A DNA stretch of 18,959 bases, from assembly GCA_035601815.1 (NCBI GenBank), contig DATNNN010000070.1, forward strand, positions 1 to 18,959, in the 5' to 3' direction. Position 1 is the first letter of the stretch; each line of letters opens with the position of its first letter. The stretch is from DATNNN01 sp035601815 (GTDB lineage: Bacteria > Pseudomonadota > Alphaproteobacteria > Rhizobiales > Xanthobacteraceae). The notes beneath the pieces are model-generated. The model searched no databases. It was not told the DNA's origin and was given only the letters and a program-made list of their open reading frames with translations. Below, in pieces: positions 7,019 through 13,859 of the stretch. A program made the translations under genes and the position numbers.

Positions 7019-8980
7019 ATGTCGGGGGCGGAACGGCCGCTTTGGGCGCCCAGTCCGGAGCGCGTGCAGGCGACCCAGCTCGTTGCCTTCCGCGACGCGG
7101 TGAATCGCCACTATGGCACCAGGCTCGGCCCCTACCCGGAGTTGCACGCCTGGTCGGTGGCGAATCGCGCCGAATTCTGGGACGCGGTGTGGGACTTCAC
7201 CGGCATCGTCGGCGACAAGGGCGGCCGGCGCCTCGTCGACGGCGAGGCGATGCCGGGCGCGAAATTCTTCCCCGACGCCACCCTCAACTTCGCCGAGAAC
7301 CTGATGCGCCGGCACAACGACACGCCGGCCTTCATCTTCCGCGCCGAGGACAAGGCGGAGCGAACCATGAGCTTCGCCGCGCTCGATCAGCTGGTGTCGC
7401 GGCTGCAACAGGCGCTCGCGGCAGCGGGCGTCGGGGTCGGCGATCGCGTCGCGGCCATGCTGCCCAACATGCCGGAAGCGGTCGCCGTCATGCTCGCGGT
7501 GACCTCGCTCGGCGCCATCTTCTCTTCCTGCTCGCCCGATTTCGGCGAGCGCGGCGTGCTCGACCGCTTCGGCCAGATCGCGCCCAAGGTGTTCGTCACC
7601 TGCGACGGCTACTGGTACGCGGGCAAAGAGATCGAGGTGGCCGGCAAGCTGAAGCACATCGTCGATCAACTGCCGAGCGCGCAGAGGGTGGTGGTCGTGC
7701 CCCTCGTCGGCGAAGCCGCGGCGGTGGCGAAGAAGCTCTCCCGCGCGGTGACGCTCACGGAATTTCTGGCGCCGTTTGCCGCCCAGGCCGTGACGTTCGA
7801 GCGGCTGCCGTTCCATCATCCGGTCTACATTCTCTATTCCTCGGGCACCACCGGCGTGCCGAAGTGCATCGTCCATGGCGCCGGCGGCACGCTCATCCAG
7901 CACCTCAAGGAGCACCGGCTGCACGCGGACCTGCGCGAAGGCGAGCGCATCTTCTATTTCACCACGCTCGGCTGGATGATGTGGAACTGGCTGGTGTCGG
8001 GGCTCGGCTGCGGCGCCACGCTCTGCCTCTACGACGGCTCGCCGTTCGCGCCCGGGCCCGAGGCGCTGTTTGATTTCGCCGACAAGGCGCGGATCGATGT
8101 GTTCGGCACGTCGGCGAAATACATCGACGCGGTCAACAAGTCCGGGCTCGAGCCGGCGAAGAAGTTCGACCTTTCATCGGTGCGGCTGATCACCTCCACC
8201 GGCTCGCCGCTCGCGCCGGAGAGCTTCGAGTTCGTCTATCGCTCGATCAAGAAAGACGTGCACCTCGCCTCGATCTCGGGCGGCACCGATCTCGTCTCCT
8301 CCTTCGCCATGGCCGACCCCACCTCGCCGGTATGGAAGGGCGAATTGCAGCGGCCGGGGCTCGGGATGGCCGTGGACGTGTGGTCGGAGGAGGGCAAGCA
8401 CATCGACGGCGAGCGCGGCGAGCTCGTGTGCACCAAGCCCTTTCCGTCGATGCCGGTCATGTTCTGGAACGACCCGGAGGGCAAGAAATATCACACCGCC
8501 TATTTCGAGCGCTTCGCCGGCGTATGGTGCCACGGCGATTTCGCGGAATGGACCAGGCACGGCGGCCTCATCATCCACGGCCGCTCCGACGCGACGCTGA
8601 ACCCCGGCGGCGTGCGCATCGGCACCGCCGAGATCTACGCCCAGGTGGAGCAGATCCCCGAGGTGGTGGAATCGATCGCCATCGGCCAGGACTGGGACCA
8701 CGACGTGCGCATTGTGCTCTTCCTGCGCCTGCGCGACGGCGCGCAGCTCGATGCGGCGCTGACCGATCGCATCAAGCGGAAAATCCGCGAAGGCGCCTCG
8801 CCCCGCCACGTGCCGGCCAAGCTCATCCAGATCACCGACATCCCGCGCACGCGCTCGGGCAAGATCACCGAGATCGCGGTGCGCGAGGTAGTGCACGGCC
8901 GGCCGGTGAAGAACACCGAGGCGCTCGCGAACCCGGAGGCGCTGGAGCTCTATCGCGATCTGCCGGAGTTGCGCACCTGA
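7019..8980 (+). CDS. acetoacetyl-CoA synthetase (acetoacetate-CoA ligase, EC 6.2.1.16)
   Basis: This 653-residue cytoplasmic ANL-superfamily enzyme activates acetoacetate to acetoacetyl-CoA with ATP. The N-terminal region (WAPSPERVQATQLVAFRDAV, then FWDAVWDFTGIV) and the segment 'PGAKFFPDATLNFAENLM' are typical of acetoacetate-CoA ligases rather than acetyl-CoA synthetases. The P-loop 'SSGTTGVPK' is at 274-282. 'TTLGWMMWNW' and 'SISGGTDLVSSF' are the next conserved blocks. 'CHGDFAEWTRHGGLIIHGRSDATLNPGGVRIGTAEIY' holds the adenylate-binding Asp/Arg and the hinge. 'PRTRSGK' near 611-615 gives the catalytic lysine, K615. Length matches the family. It stands alone, divergent from AsmA. In PHB-accumulating bacteria this enzyme recovers acetoacetate made from 3-hydroxybutyrate, which fits the phasins found at 13.3-14.3 kb. 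Confidence 0.94.
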   Translation: MSGAERPLWAPSPERVQATQLVAFRDAVNRHYGTRLGPYPELHAWSVANRAEFWDAVWDFTGIVGDKGGRRLVDGEAMPGAKFFPDATLNFAENLMRRHNDTPAFIFRAEDKAERTMSFAALDQLVSRLQQALAAAGVGVGDRVAAMLPNMPEAVAVMLAVTSLGAIFSSCSPDFGERGVLDRFGQIAPKVFVTCDGYWYAGKEIEVAGKLKHIVDQLPSAQRVVVVPLVGEAAAVAKKLSRAVTLTEFLAPFAAQAVTFERLPFHHPVYILYSSGTTGVPKCIVHGAGGTLIQHLKEHRLHADLREGERIFYFTTLGWMMWNWLVSGLGCGATLCLYDGSPFAPGPEALFDFADKARIDVFGTSAKYIDAVNKSGLEPAKKFDLSSVRLITSTGSPLAPESFEFVYRSIKKDVHLASISGGTDLVSSFAMADPTSPVWKGELQRPGLGMAVDVWSEEGKHIDGERGELVCTKPFPSMPVMFWNDPEGKKYHTAYFERFAGVWCHGDFAEWTRHGGLIIHGRSDATLNPGGVRIGTAEIYAQVEQIPEVVESIAIGQDWDHDVRIVLFLRLRDGAQLDAALTDRIKRKIREGASPRHVPAKLIQITDIPRTRSGKITEIAVREVVHGRPVKNTEALANPEALELYRDLPELRT

Positions 8981-8985
8981 ATGTC

Positions 8986-9069
8986 ATGGCCTGGCTTGTC
9001 CCGGCCATCCCCATTCTATTGGCAAGGCCGTGCGTCCCTAAACGAGATCGCCGGGACAAGCCCGGCGAT
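8986..9069. repeat. two-unit palindromic intergenic repeat (REP-like, Rhizobiales type)
   Basis: Two hairpin units stand head to head between acetoacetyl-CoA synthetase and bacterioferritin. Unit 1 (8986-9008) pairs ATGGCC with GGCCAT, plus an inner GG/CC past one mismatch, around loop CTTGT. Unit 2 (9047-9069) is a perfect 9-bp stem, ATCGCCGGG with CCCGGCGAT, around loop ACAAG. The units are also inverted copies of each other (about 22 of 25 bases over the wider arms). The translated junk of this element (SWPGLSRPS... AGTSPAMT) is familiar from spurious ORFs in Bradyrhizobium and relatives, so it is probably an interspersed genome repeat. It may also end transcription from both convergent genes. 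Confidence 0.75.
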
Positions 9070-9107
9070 GACGACATTGAGGGGATTGGCCTGGGTTAAC
9101 GTCGGTC

Positions 9108-9608
9108 CTACGGCTTGCTGCCGGGCTCGATCTTTTCGAGCTTGCCGATGTGGTGTTGCGAATAGAGCTCGACGCCGACGCGGGTCATGAGCTCGAGCTG
9201 GGTCTCGAGGAAATCGATGTGGCCTTCCTCGTCCTCCATCAGGTCCTCGAACAATTCGCGCGAGGGATAGTCCTTGACCGAATGGCAGTGGGTGGCGGCC
9301 TCCTGGTAGAGCGTGCGCGCGTCAAGCTCGGCGGCGAGGTCACTCTCGAGAATTTCCTTCACGGTCTGCCCGATGCGGAGCGGATCGAGCACCTGCAGGT
9401 TGGGGAAGCCTTCGAGGAACAGGATACGGTCGACGAAGCGGTCGGCGTGCTGCATCTCCTCGATGGATTCCTCGCGCCACCTCTTGGCCAGCTCCTCGAA
9501 GCCCCAGTTGTCGAGCATGCGGAAGTGCAGCCAGTACTGGTTGATGGCGGTAAGCTCCGACCGCAGCCCGCGGTTCAGGTAATCGATGACCTTGGGATCG
9601 CCCTTCAT
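9108..9608 (-). CDS. bfr: bacterioferritin (heme-binding iron storage, ferroxidase)
   Basis: This 166-residue subunit belongs to the 24-mer iron-storage cage. All di-iron ferroxidase ligands are at canonical numbers: E18, E51, H54, E94, E127 and H130. M52, the axial heme b ligand that distinguishes bacterioferritin from ferritin and Dps, is also present ('EEMQHAD'). The N-terminus MKGDPKVIDYLNRGLRSELTAINQYWLH is classical. The C-terminus is slightly longer than E. coli Bfr (KLEKIEPGSKP). The ATG at 9608 is preceded by an AGAGG Shine-Dalgarno. A perfect Irr-box palindrome and a TATAAA -10 lie just upstream. The partner bfd lies 0.6 kb away on the same strand, separated by a small exported protein gene on the other strand. 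Confidence 0.97.
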   Translation of the reverse strand: MKGDPKVIDYLNRGLRSELTAINQYWLHFRMLDNWGFEELAKRWREESIEEMQHADRFVDRILFLEGFPNLQVLDPLRIGQTVKEILESDLAAELDARTLYQEAATHCHSVKDYPSRELFEDLMEDEEGHIDFLETQLELMTRVGVELYSQHHIGKLEKIEPGSKP

Positions 9609-9634
9609 GCGCCGCCTCTCGGATTTACTTGAAT

Positions 9635-9657
9635 TTTATACGTTAGAATAATTCTAA
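9635..9657 (-). promoter_or_regulatory. bfr promoter with iron control element (Irr box)
   Basis: TTAGAATAATTCTAA at 9643-9657 is a perfect palindrome (7-base arms, one central base). It matches the alphaproteobacterial iron control element TTTAGAA-N3-TTCTAAA in its core and its 3' flank. On the bfr strand it sits directly upstream of TATAAA (plus-strand 9635-9640), that is, in the promoter spacer and about 35 bases before the ATG. That placement suggests repression by Irr, the heme-responsive Fur-family regulator. A lone half-site, TTAGAATG, lies at 9700-9707. Confidence 0.75.
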
Positions 9658-9831
9658 AAGGAAGTCCAGAACGCAGAAAAGGCGATAAACATCAATCCGT
9701 TAGAATGTGGTACCGGTTGGCAATTTGATCACTAACCAACGCGCGCGAAGGCCGGCGCGCGCTGATTGTCGCCGCATACCGGTGGCTCGCGACCGAAGGC
9801 AGCCCGGAAGCTTTGCAGAGGAATTCCCACG

Positions 9832-10107
9832 ATGAAATCCACTATCGCGACATTGCTTACGCTGTCAGCCCTCTCGTTGTTCGCGGCGGCGCCGGTCCGC
9901 GCCGACGCCGACGACGACGCCTGGATCAGGCGCTGCGTATCCGACAACAAGGACGAAGGGCAGACCGTGCCAGTTGTACTCACCTACTGCACCTGCATGA
10001 ACAACCGCATGTCCTCCTCCGAGACGCGCTCGATCACCGTCTGGGAGAAGGCCAACCCGCGCGCCGCGGAAGCCTGCGGCCGGGAAGCCGGCTGGAAGGG
10101 CAAGTGA
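9832..10107 (+). CDS. small exported four-cysteine protein of unknown function
   Basis: This 91-residue protein carries a signal peptide: MKSTIATLLTLSALSLFAAAPVRA, with likely cleavage before DADDDA. The ATG at 9832 is preserved by an AGAGG Shine-Dalgarno 11 bases upstream; the longer frame from 9766 would bury the signal sequence, so I reject it. The mature part is only about 67 residues and has four cysteines: C35 in 'WIRRCVSDN', C53 and C55 in 'TYCTCMNN', and C82 in 'AEACGREAGW'. The pattern WxxxC-x17-C-x-C-x26-C looks like a disulfide-stabilised periplasmic fold, and I recall similar uncharacterised proteins in Rhizobiales. It sits between bfr and bfd but on the opposite strand, and a terminator-like hairpin follows. 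No function can be assigned. Confidence 0.82.
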   Translation: MKSTIATLLTLSALSLFAAAPVRADADDDAWIRRCVSDNKDEGQTVPVVLTYCTCMNNRMSSSETRSITVWEKANPRAAEACGREAGWKGK

Positions 10108-10116
10108 GCTTTCGCC

Positions 10117-10137
10117 CGCGCCGCTGAGCGCGGCGCG
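10117..10137 (+). terminator. GC-rich hairpin after the small exported protein
   Basis: An 8-bp perfect stem (CGCGCCGC with GCGGCGCG, 5-base loop) begins 9 bases after the stop at 10107. No U-run follows. It may act with the second hairpin at 10158, or protect the 3' end of the message. Confidence 0.35.
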
Positions 10138-10157
10138 TTCAGTAGCAGCCAAGACCG

Positions 10158-10198
10158 TCGGGACGTCGCACAACCGCGCGGCGTCCCGATTGCATTTT
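10158..10198 (+). terminator. putative intrinsic terminator of the small exported protein gene
   Basis: A 12-base stem with one mismatch (TCGGGACGTCGC at 10158-10169 against GCGGCGTCCCGA at 10178-10189) is followed by TTGCATTTT. It is a better intrinsic terminator than the upstream hairpin, and it works in the + direction only, because no T-run follows on the other strand. Confidence 0.6.
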
Positions 10199-10243
10199 GC
10201 GCCCGCGGTTGGGCGCGCCACTTTCGTGTGAAGCGGAACCGGC

Positions 10244-10459
10244 TTACTCAGCCGACGTGAGCGGGCAGGGCGTGTCGCAGATGGTGCAGGCGCGGCCGAG
10301 TGCGTCGTCCATGATGGCGCGGATGGTGCGCGCGCAGCGGCCGCACTGCGGGCTGCAGCCGAGGCAACGGTAGACCTGGCCGGCCGTGCGCGCCGAGGCC
10401 GCGTTCACGGTCTCGCGCACTTGCGTGTCGGACAAGACGTTGCAGGAGCAGACGATCAT
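10244..10459 (-). CDS. bfd: bacterioferritin-associated ferredoxin, [2Fe-2S]
   Basis: This 71-residue protein of the BFD-like [2Fe-2S] family donates electrons to the bacterioferritin heme so that stored ferric iron is released as Fe2+. The cluster ligands are C4 and C6 ('MIVCSCN') and C39 and C42 ('SPQCGRC'), the C-x-C ... C-x2-C spacing of Bfd. Extra cysteines occur at C32, C35, C58, C61 and C65, more than E. coli Bfd has; the last three sit in a 'CTICDTPCPL' tail. The gene is close to bfr and on the same strand, as expected for partners. A degenerate Irr-box-like palindrome lies 24 bases upstream of the ATG. The Shine-Dalgarno is weak. The histidine kinase gene ends 112 bases upstream in the same direction. 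Confidence 0.93.
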   Translation of the reverse strand: MIVCSCNVLSDTQVRETVNAASARTAGQVYRCLGCSPQCGRCARTIRAIMDDALGRACTICDTPCPLTSAE

Positions 10460-10482
10460 TGGAGGCTTGCGCGTCCCCTTAC

Positions 10483-10499
10483 TTTGGAACCGTTATAAA
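10483..10499 (-). promoter_or_regulatory. candidate degenerate iron control element upstream of bfd
   Basis: TTTGGAACCGTTATAAA matches TTTAGAA-N3-TTCTAAA at 12 of the 14 specified positions. It lies 24-40 bases before the bfd ATG in an AT-rich stretch (about 10483-10545) that stands out in this GC-rich genome. Irr is the likely regulator because bfr nearby carries a perfect site. Confidence 0.5.
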
Positions 10500-10571
10500 C
10501 TATTGTTCTTACTCAATTTTTTGCAAAAAGCGGGGCGGCAGTCAATGGGAAACGCACAGGATTGACGACGG

Positions 10572-13142
10572 CTATTCGGCGAGAACCCGCGTCGACGGGA
10601 AGGCGATCTCCACCAGCGTACCCGAGCTCACCGCGCTCTTGATGGTGAAGCTCGCCCGGTTCGCCTCCACCAGCGCCTTGGTCAGCGGCAGGCCCAGACC
10701 CGTCCCCCGCGCCCGGCTCACGGTGGAGAGCTGGCGGAAGGGCTCGAGCGCGGTCGCGATATCGGCATCCGACATGCCGACGCCGGTGTCGCGTACCCGG
10801 AGGTACACCTCGCCGGTGTCGGCGAGCATGGTGGACACGATCACTTGGCCGCCCGGTGGGGTGAACTTCACCGAGTTGGAGAGGAGGTTCAGCACGATCT
10901 GCCGGATCGAGCGGGCGTCGGCCACCACCTCGGGCAGCTCCGGCGCCAGCGACGAGCGGATGATGATGCGCTCGCGGTTCGCCTGCGGCTGCATGATGCC
11001 CATGCACTGGCGCGCCACGTCGTTGAGGTCGACGCGGCCGAAAGCGAGCTCCACCTTGCCTGCCTCGATCTTGGAGAGATCGAGCAGGTCGTTGACCAGC
11101 GAGATCAGGTGCTGGCCCGAGGTGTGGATGTCCTTGACGTATTGCAGGTAGCGCTCGTTGCCCATGGGCCCGAAGCGCTCGTCCATCATCACCTCGGCGA
11201 AGCCGATGATGGCGTTGAGCGGCGTGCGCACTTCGTGGGAAATCTTGGCGAGAAAGTCGGATTTCGCCGAGCTCGTGCGCTCGGCCTGCCGTTTGGATTC
11301 GATCAGGTCTTCCTCGGCGCGCTTCCACTGGCTGATGTCGCGGAACACGGCGCAAAACTTTTCCGTGTTCTCGCCGATGCGCCCGAGCGTCATGAACAGC
11401 GGGATAAGCCCGCCCTCGCGCACCCGGCCGATGACCTCGCGGCCGTCGTTCAAGAGGCTGGTGACGCCGCCGGAGGCGACGCCGTCGAGATAGTCCGCGG
11501 CGGCCCGGTGGCTTTCCGGCGCGAAAAGCATCTGGAAGCTCTGGCCCTCGACCTCGGGGGAGTCGAAGCCGAACAGCGCCTCCGCCGAGCGATTGAGCCC
11601 GTGGATGCGGCCCTGGCGGTCGAGGATGATGACGCCGTCGGTGGCGGTGTCGAGCACCGCCCGCATCTCCCGCGCGGTGGCTTCCGCTGCGCGGAGCGCC
11701 AAGCCGCTCGCCTCCAGCCGCTCGTCGAGAGCGGCACCCGCGCGGCGCAATACGTAGACTAGCGCCGTCTCGCCGTCCCACGGCGCCGTCAGCAACCGCG
11801 CCTCCACTGGGATCGGCTCGCCCTCGCGGCCGGAGATCGCGAGCACCCGGCTCGCGCCGGTGTCCTCGGTAGGGTCGAGCGCCAGTCCGCCGGCGAAGAG
11901 GCGATTGAGCCCGCCGGCCACGCCGAGCGCCTCGGCGCTGTCGAGGCCGAGCCAATCGAGCAGCGTGCGGTTGGCGTAGAGGATTTGGTCGCCGCGATGG
12001 ACCACGACGCCGAGCGGCAGGCGGTCGAGCACGGCGCGCTCGCCGTCGCCGGCCGCATGCGGGACCGCCTCGCGCAGCGGCACCGTCGGCACCGCGCGCG
12101 GCATCGGCGCGGTGGGCGGCTTTTCCTCGGGCTCGACCGGCTGCACCGGCGCCTCGTCGACGCCCTCGATGCGGGCGCCGAGCACCCGCGCGATCTCGCG
12201 GAAGGCGTGATGCTCGCTCGGCGTCAGCGACGGCCGGCGCAACTCGCCGGTGCCGGGCCGGAGCCGCACCACGTTCTCCGGCGCCGCCACGCTTTGCAGG
12301 ACCGGCGGCTCGGGCGCGGCCGGTTTGCGTGTGGTGGGCTCGCGCGCGGGCTCCGGCTCCTCAGTGACCGGTTCCGGCGGCGGCGCCTTGGGCTTCGGCC
12401 GCGCGTGCGGCACGGCTTCGCGAAAAACGCCGAAGCCGCGGTAGCCCAGGAAATTGTGCTCGCGGTCGAATACCGGAAGTGCGGCGAGATCGATCGGCCG
12501 CGCCAATTCGGAGTCCGGGAGCGGCCAAAGCACCGTGATGCCCGACCACGTGTCGCGCTTGGCCGTAGCCGCCGTCACCTTGTCCGCGTCGGCAATGCCG
12601 AAGCGCGCGGCTGCTGCTGCCCAGTCGAGGCCTGCGAGCTCCGCCTGCGCCGCGCCGACGACAGTGGCGAGATCGGCCGACACGCTGGCGAAACGCCCGT
12701 CGGCATCGGTCTGCCACACGAAGCGGGGGGGCGGCCGGCTCGGCGCGCGGAGGGGTTCGGCGTTCCCGGCAACGCTCGCGGCTTGCTCGGCCGCGGCTTC
12801 TTTGGCGGGGGCCGGTTCGGGCTCGGGCGGCGGCGCCGGGCGCGCAGGCGCCGCGATGGTGGCGAGAAGGGCCGTTTCGCGCCTCGCCGTGATCCGCCTG
12901 AGCTTGATGCGCAGCACGCCGAAGGGGATTTCGATCTCGCCGTCGTCGAGGGTCGCAAGGGCGGCATGGGCGCCGGCGGAAAGTGCCGAGAGGGAGTCGG
13001 CGGGGCCGAACAGCGCCGCCGCCATGTCGCTCGCGTAGAGCAGGCGGCCCGCGCGTTCGAACAGCGCAAAGACCGGCCGCGCCGGATCGACGAACGGCTC
13101 CGCCGCAGCGAGGAGCTGCGCCAGCGCTTTGTCTTTCAGCAT
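10572..13142 (-). CDS. multi-PAS sensor histidine kinase, PdhS/PleC/DivJ family
   Basis: This 856-residue kinase has no transmembrane helix and is probably cytoplasmic. In order it shows a degenerate PAS-like region (about 20-95), a Pro/Ala/Glu-rich linker, and PAS-like 'FVWQTDADGRFASVSADLATVVG' (140-245). A second P/E-rich linker follows, containing the conserved 'LTPSEHHAFREIARVLGARIEG' (306-327), then PAS (370-465) and PAS (493-605). HisKA has phospho-acceptor H636 in 'FLAKISHEVRTPLNAIIGFAEVM'. The ATPase domain has the N-box 'LNLLSNSVKF' (N756), DTGVGM (785-790) and GTGLGL (813-818). The text after the H-box ('ERFGPMGNERYLQYVKDIHTSGQHL') is the signature of the DivK-interacting PdhS/PleC/DivJ group, so a role in cell-cycle or polarity control is likely. 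No response regulator is adjacent. The gene is divergent from the phasins across 211 bases. Confidence 0.92.
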   Translation of the reverse strand: MLKDKALAQLLAAAEPFVDPARPVFALFERAGRLLYASDMAAALFGPADSLSALSAGAHAALATLDDGEIEIPFGVLRIKLRRITARRETALLATIAAPARPAPPPEPEPAPAKEAAAEQAASVAGNAEPLRAPSRPPPRFVWQTDADGRFASVSADLATVVGAAQAELAGLDWAAAAARFGIADADKVTAATAKRDTWSGITVLWPLPDSELARPIDLAALPVFDREHNFLGYRGFGVFREAVPHARPKPKAPPPEPVTEEPEPAREPTTRKPAAPEPPVLQSVAAPENVVRLRPGTGELRRPSLTPSEHHAFREIARVLGARIEGVDEAPVQPVEPEEKPPTAPMPRAVPTVPLREAVPHAAGDGERAVLDRLPLGVVVHRGDQILYANRTLLDWLGLDSAEALGVAGGLNRLFAGGLALDPTEDTGASRVLAISGREGEPIPVEARLLTAPWDGETALVYVLRRAGAALDERLEASGLALRAAEATAREMRAVLDTATDGVIILDRQGRIHGLNRSAEALFGFDSPEVEGQSFQMLFAPESHRAAADYLDGVASGGVTSLLNDGREVIGRVREGGLIPLFMTLGRIGENTEKFCAVFRDISQWKRAEEDLIESKRQAERTSSAKSDFLAKISHEVRTPLNAIIGFAEVMMDERFGPMGNERYLQYVKDIHTSGQHLISLVNDLLDLSKIEAGKVELAFGRVDLNDVARQCMGIMQPQANRERIIIRSSLAPELPEVVADARSIRQIVLNLLSNSVKFTPPGGQVIVSTMLADTGEVYLRVRDTGVGMSDADIATALEPFRQLSTVSRARGTGLGLPLTKALVEANRASFTIKSAVSSGTLVEIAFPSTRVLAE

Positions 13143-13353
13143 TACCCCAAGTCCCTGCGCTGCCGCTTGTCCGTTGCGGCTTTACCGATTGTTTAGTTCG
13201 ATAAGCCCCGGAAATCCACGGCAACGGGTGAATGAGGGAGCTTTCGTCGCGTTCGAGGGTTAATAGCGGGGACGGCGGATGCTGTTGTGGACAACTCCGG
13301 CAGCGTTTACCGTCTTGAAGCGCGGGGCGCAGGGGGCGTTCAGGGAGAAACCA
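13143..13353. other. divergent intergenic region between histidine kinase and first phasin
   Basis: These 211 bases must hold both promoters. I see no paired CtrA boxes (TTAA-N7-TTAA) and no convincing -35/-10 pair. A small inverted repeat, GTTGTGGACAAC, is at 13284-13295, about 60 bases before the phasin ATG, and an AGGGAG Shine-Dalgarno precedes that ATG. The rest is unassigned. Confidence 0.5.
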
Positions 13354-13743
13354 ATGGCTACTCCTCCAGGCATGGAAATCACACCGGAAATGCGGGCTTT
13401 CGCCGAACGCAGCGTGGAGCAGGCGCGGCAGGCCTTTTCGACCTACATGGACGCCGCCACCAAGGCGCTGTCGTCGGCCGAGGGCTCGGCCGATGCGGTG
13501 CAGGGCGGTGCGCGCGAGCTCGGCCGCACGGTCATGGGCTTCACCGAGGACAACGTGGCGGCGGCCTTCGGCTTCGTGGAGCGGCTGGTAAAGGCCCGCG
13601 ACCCCATGGAGATCATGCGGCTGCAGGCGGAGTTCGCCCAGGCGCAGATGAAGGCCTTCAGCGAGCAGGCCAAGGCGCTCGGCGCCACGGCCGGCAAGGC
13701 CGCGACCGAGGCAGCCGCCAAGGCCAAATCGACGATCCCCTAA
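13354..13743 (+). CDS. phasin (Phasin_2 family, polyhydroxyalkanoate granule-associated)
   Basis: This 129-residue protein is of the small amphipathic helical kind that coats polyhydroxybutyrate granules. The sequence is nearly all helix, rich in Ala, Glu, Lys and Gln, with the Phasin_2 pattern 'EMRAFAERSVEQARQAFSTYMDAATKA', then 'NVAAAFGFVERLVKARDPMEIMRLQAEFAQAQMKAFSEQAKALG'. The tail is Ala/Lys-rich (AATEAAAKAKSTIP). The ATG at 13354 has an AGGGAG Shine-Dalgarno; a longer frame from 13279 adds 25 residues with no family character, so I reject it. A second phasin follows after 116 bases with its own candidate promoter. Phasins also bind PhaR or lipid surfaces, but granule coating is the usual role. 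Confidence 0.9.
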   Translation: MATPPGMEITPEMRAFAERSVEQARQAFSTYMDAATKALSSAEGSADAVQGGARELGRTVMGFTEDNVAAAFGFVERLVKARDPMEIMRLQAEFAQAQMKAFSEQAKALGATAGKAATEAAAKAKSTIP

Positions 13744-13746
13744 TAG

Positions 13747-13781
13747 TTGTGCATTGCGAAGAAATTTGTTGCAACGCACAA
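13747..13781. promoter_or_regulatory. TGC-rich inverted repeat upstream of second phasin (candidate PhaR operator)
   Basis: TTGTGCATTGCG (13747-13758) and TGCAACGCACAA (13770-13781) form an inverted repeat with 10 of 12 bases matching and an 11-base spacer, about two helical turns centre to centre. A possible promoter overlaps it: TTGCAA at 13769-13774, then 17 bases, then TAGGGT at 13792-13797. PhaR, the PHB-responsive repressor of phasin genes, is known in alphaproteobacteria to bind TGC/GCA-rich sites, so it is the obvious candidate. The assignment to PhaR is inference. Confidence 0.5.
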
Positions 13782-13859
13782 TAAATCTTGCTAGGGTTCT
13801 TGCGAGGGAGAGACGGGAACGGCCGCGCCGTCCCCGGCACACCTGAGAGCGAGGATCCC

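Noticed and set aside
8981..9190. 69-codon open frame beginning SWPGLSRPS after acetoacetyl-CoA synthetase
   Set aside because: This is translated palindromic repeat, a known kind of spurious ORF in Rhizobiales, and it runs into bfr antisense.
9700..9707. TTAGAATG, a lone Irr half-site
   Set aside because: No matching second half is found at the required distance, so it is noted only beside the full site.
13284..13295. GTTGTGGACAAC inverted repeat upstream of the first phasin
   Set aside because: It has only 5-base arms, can occur by chance, and no known regulator matches.
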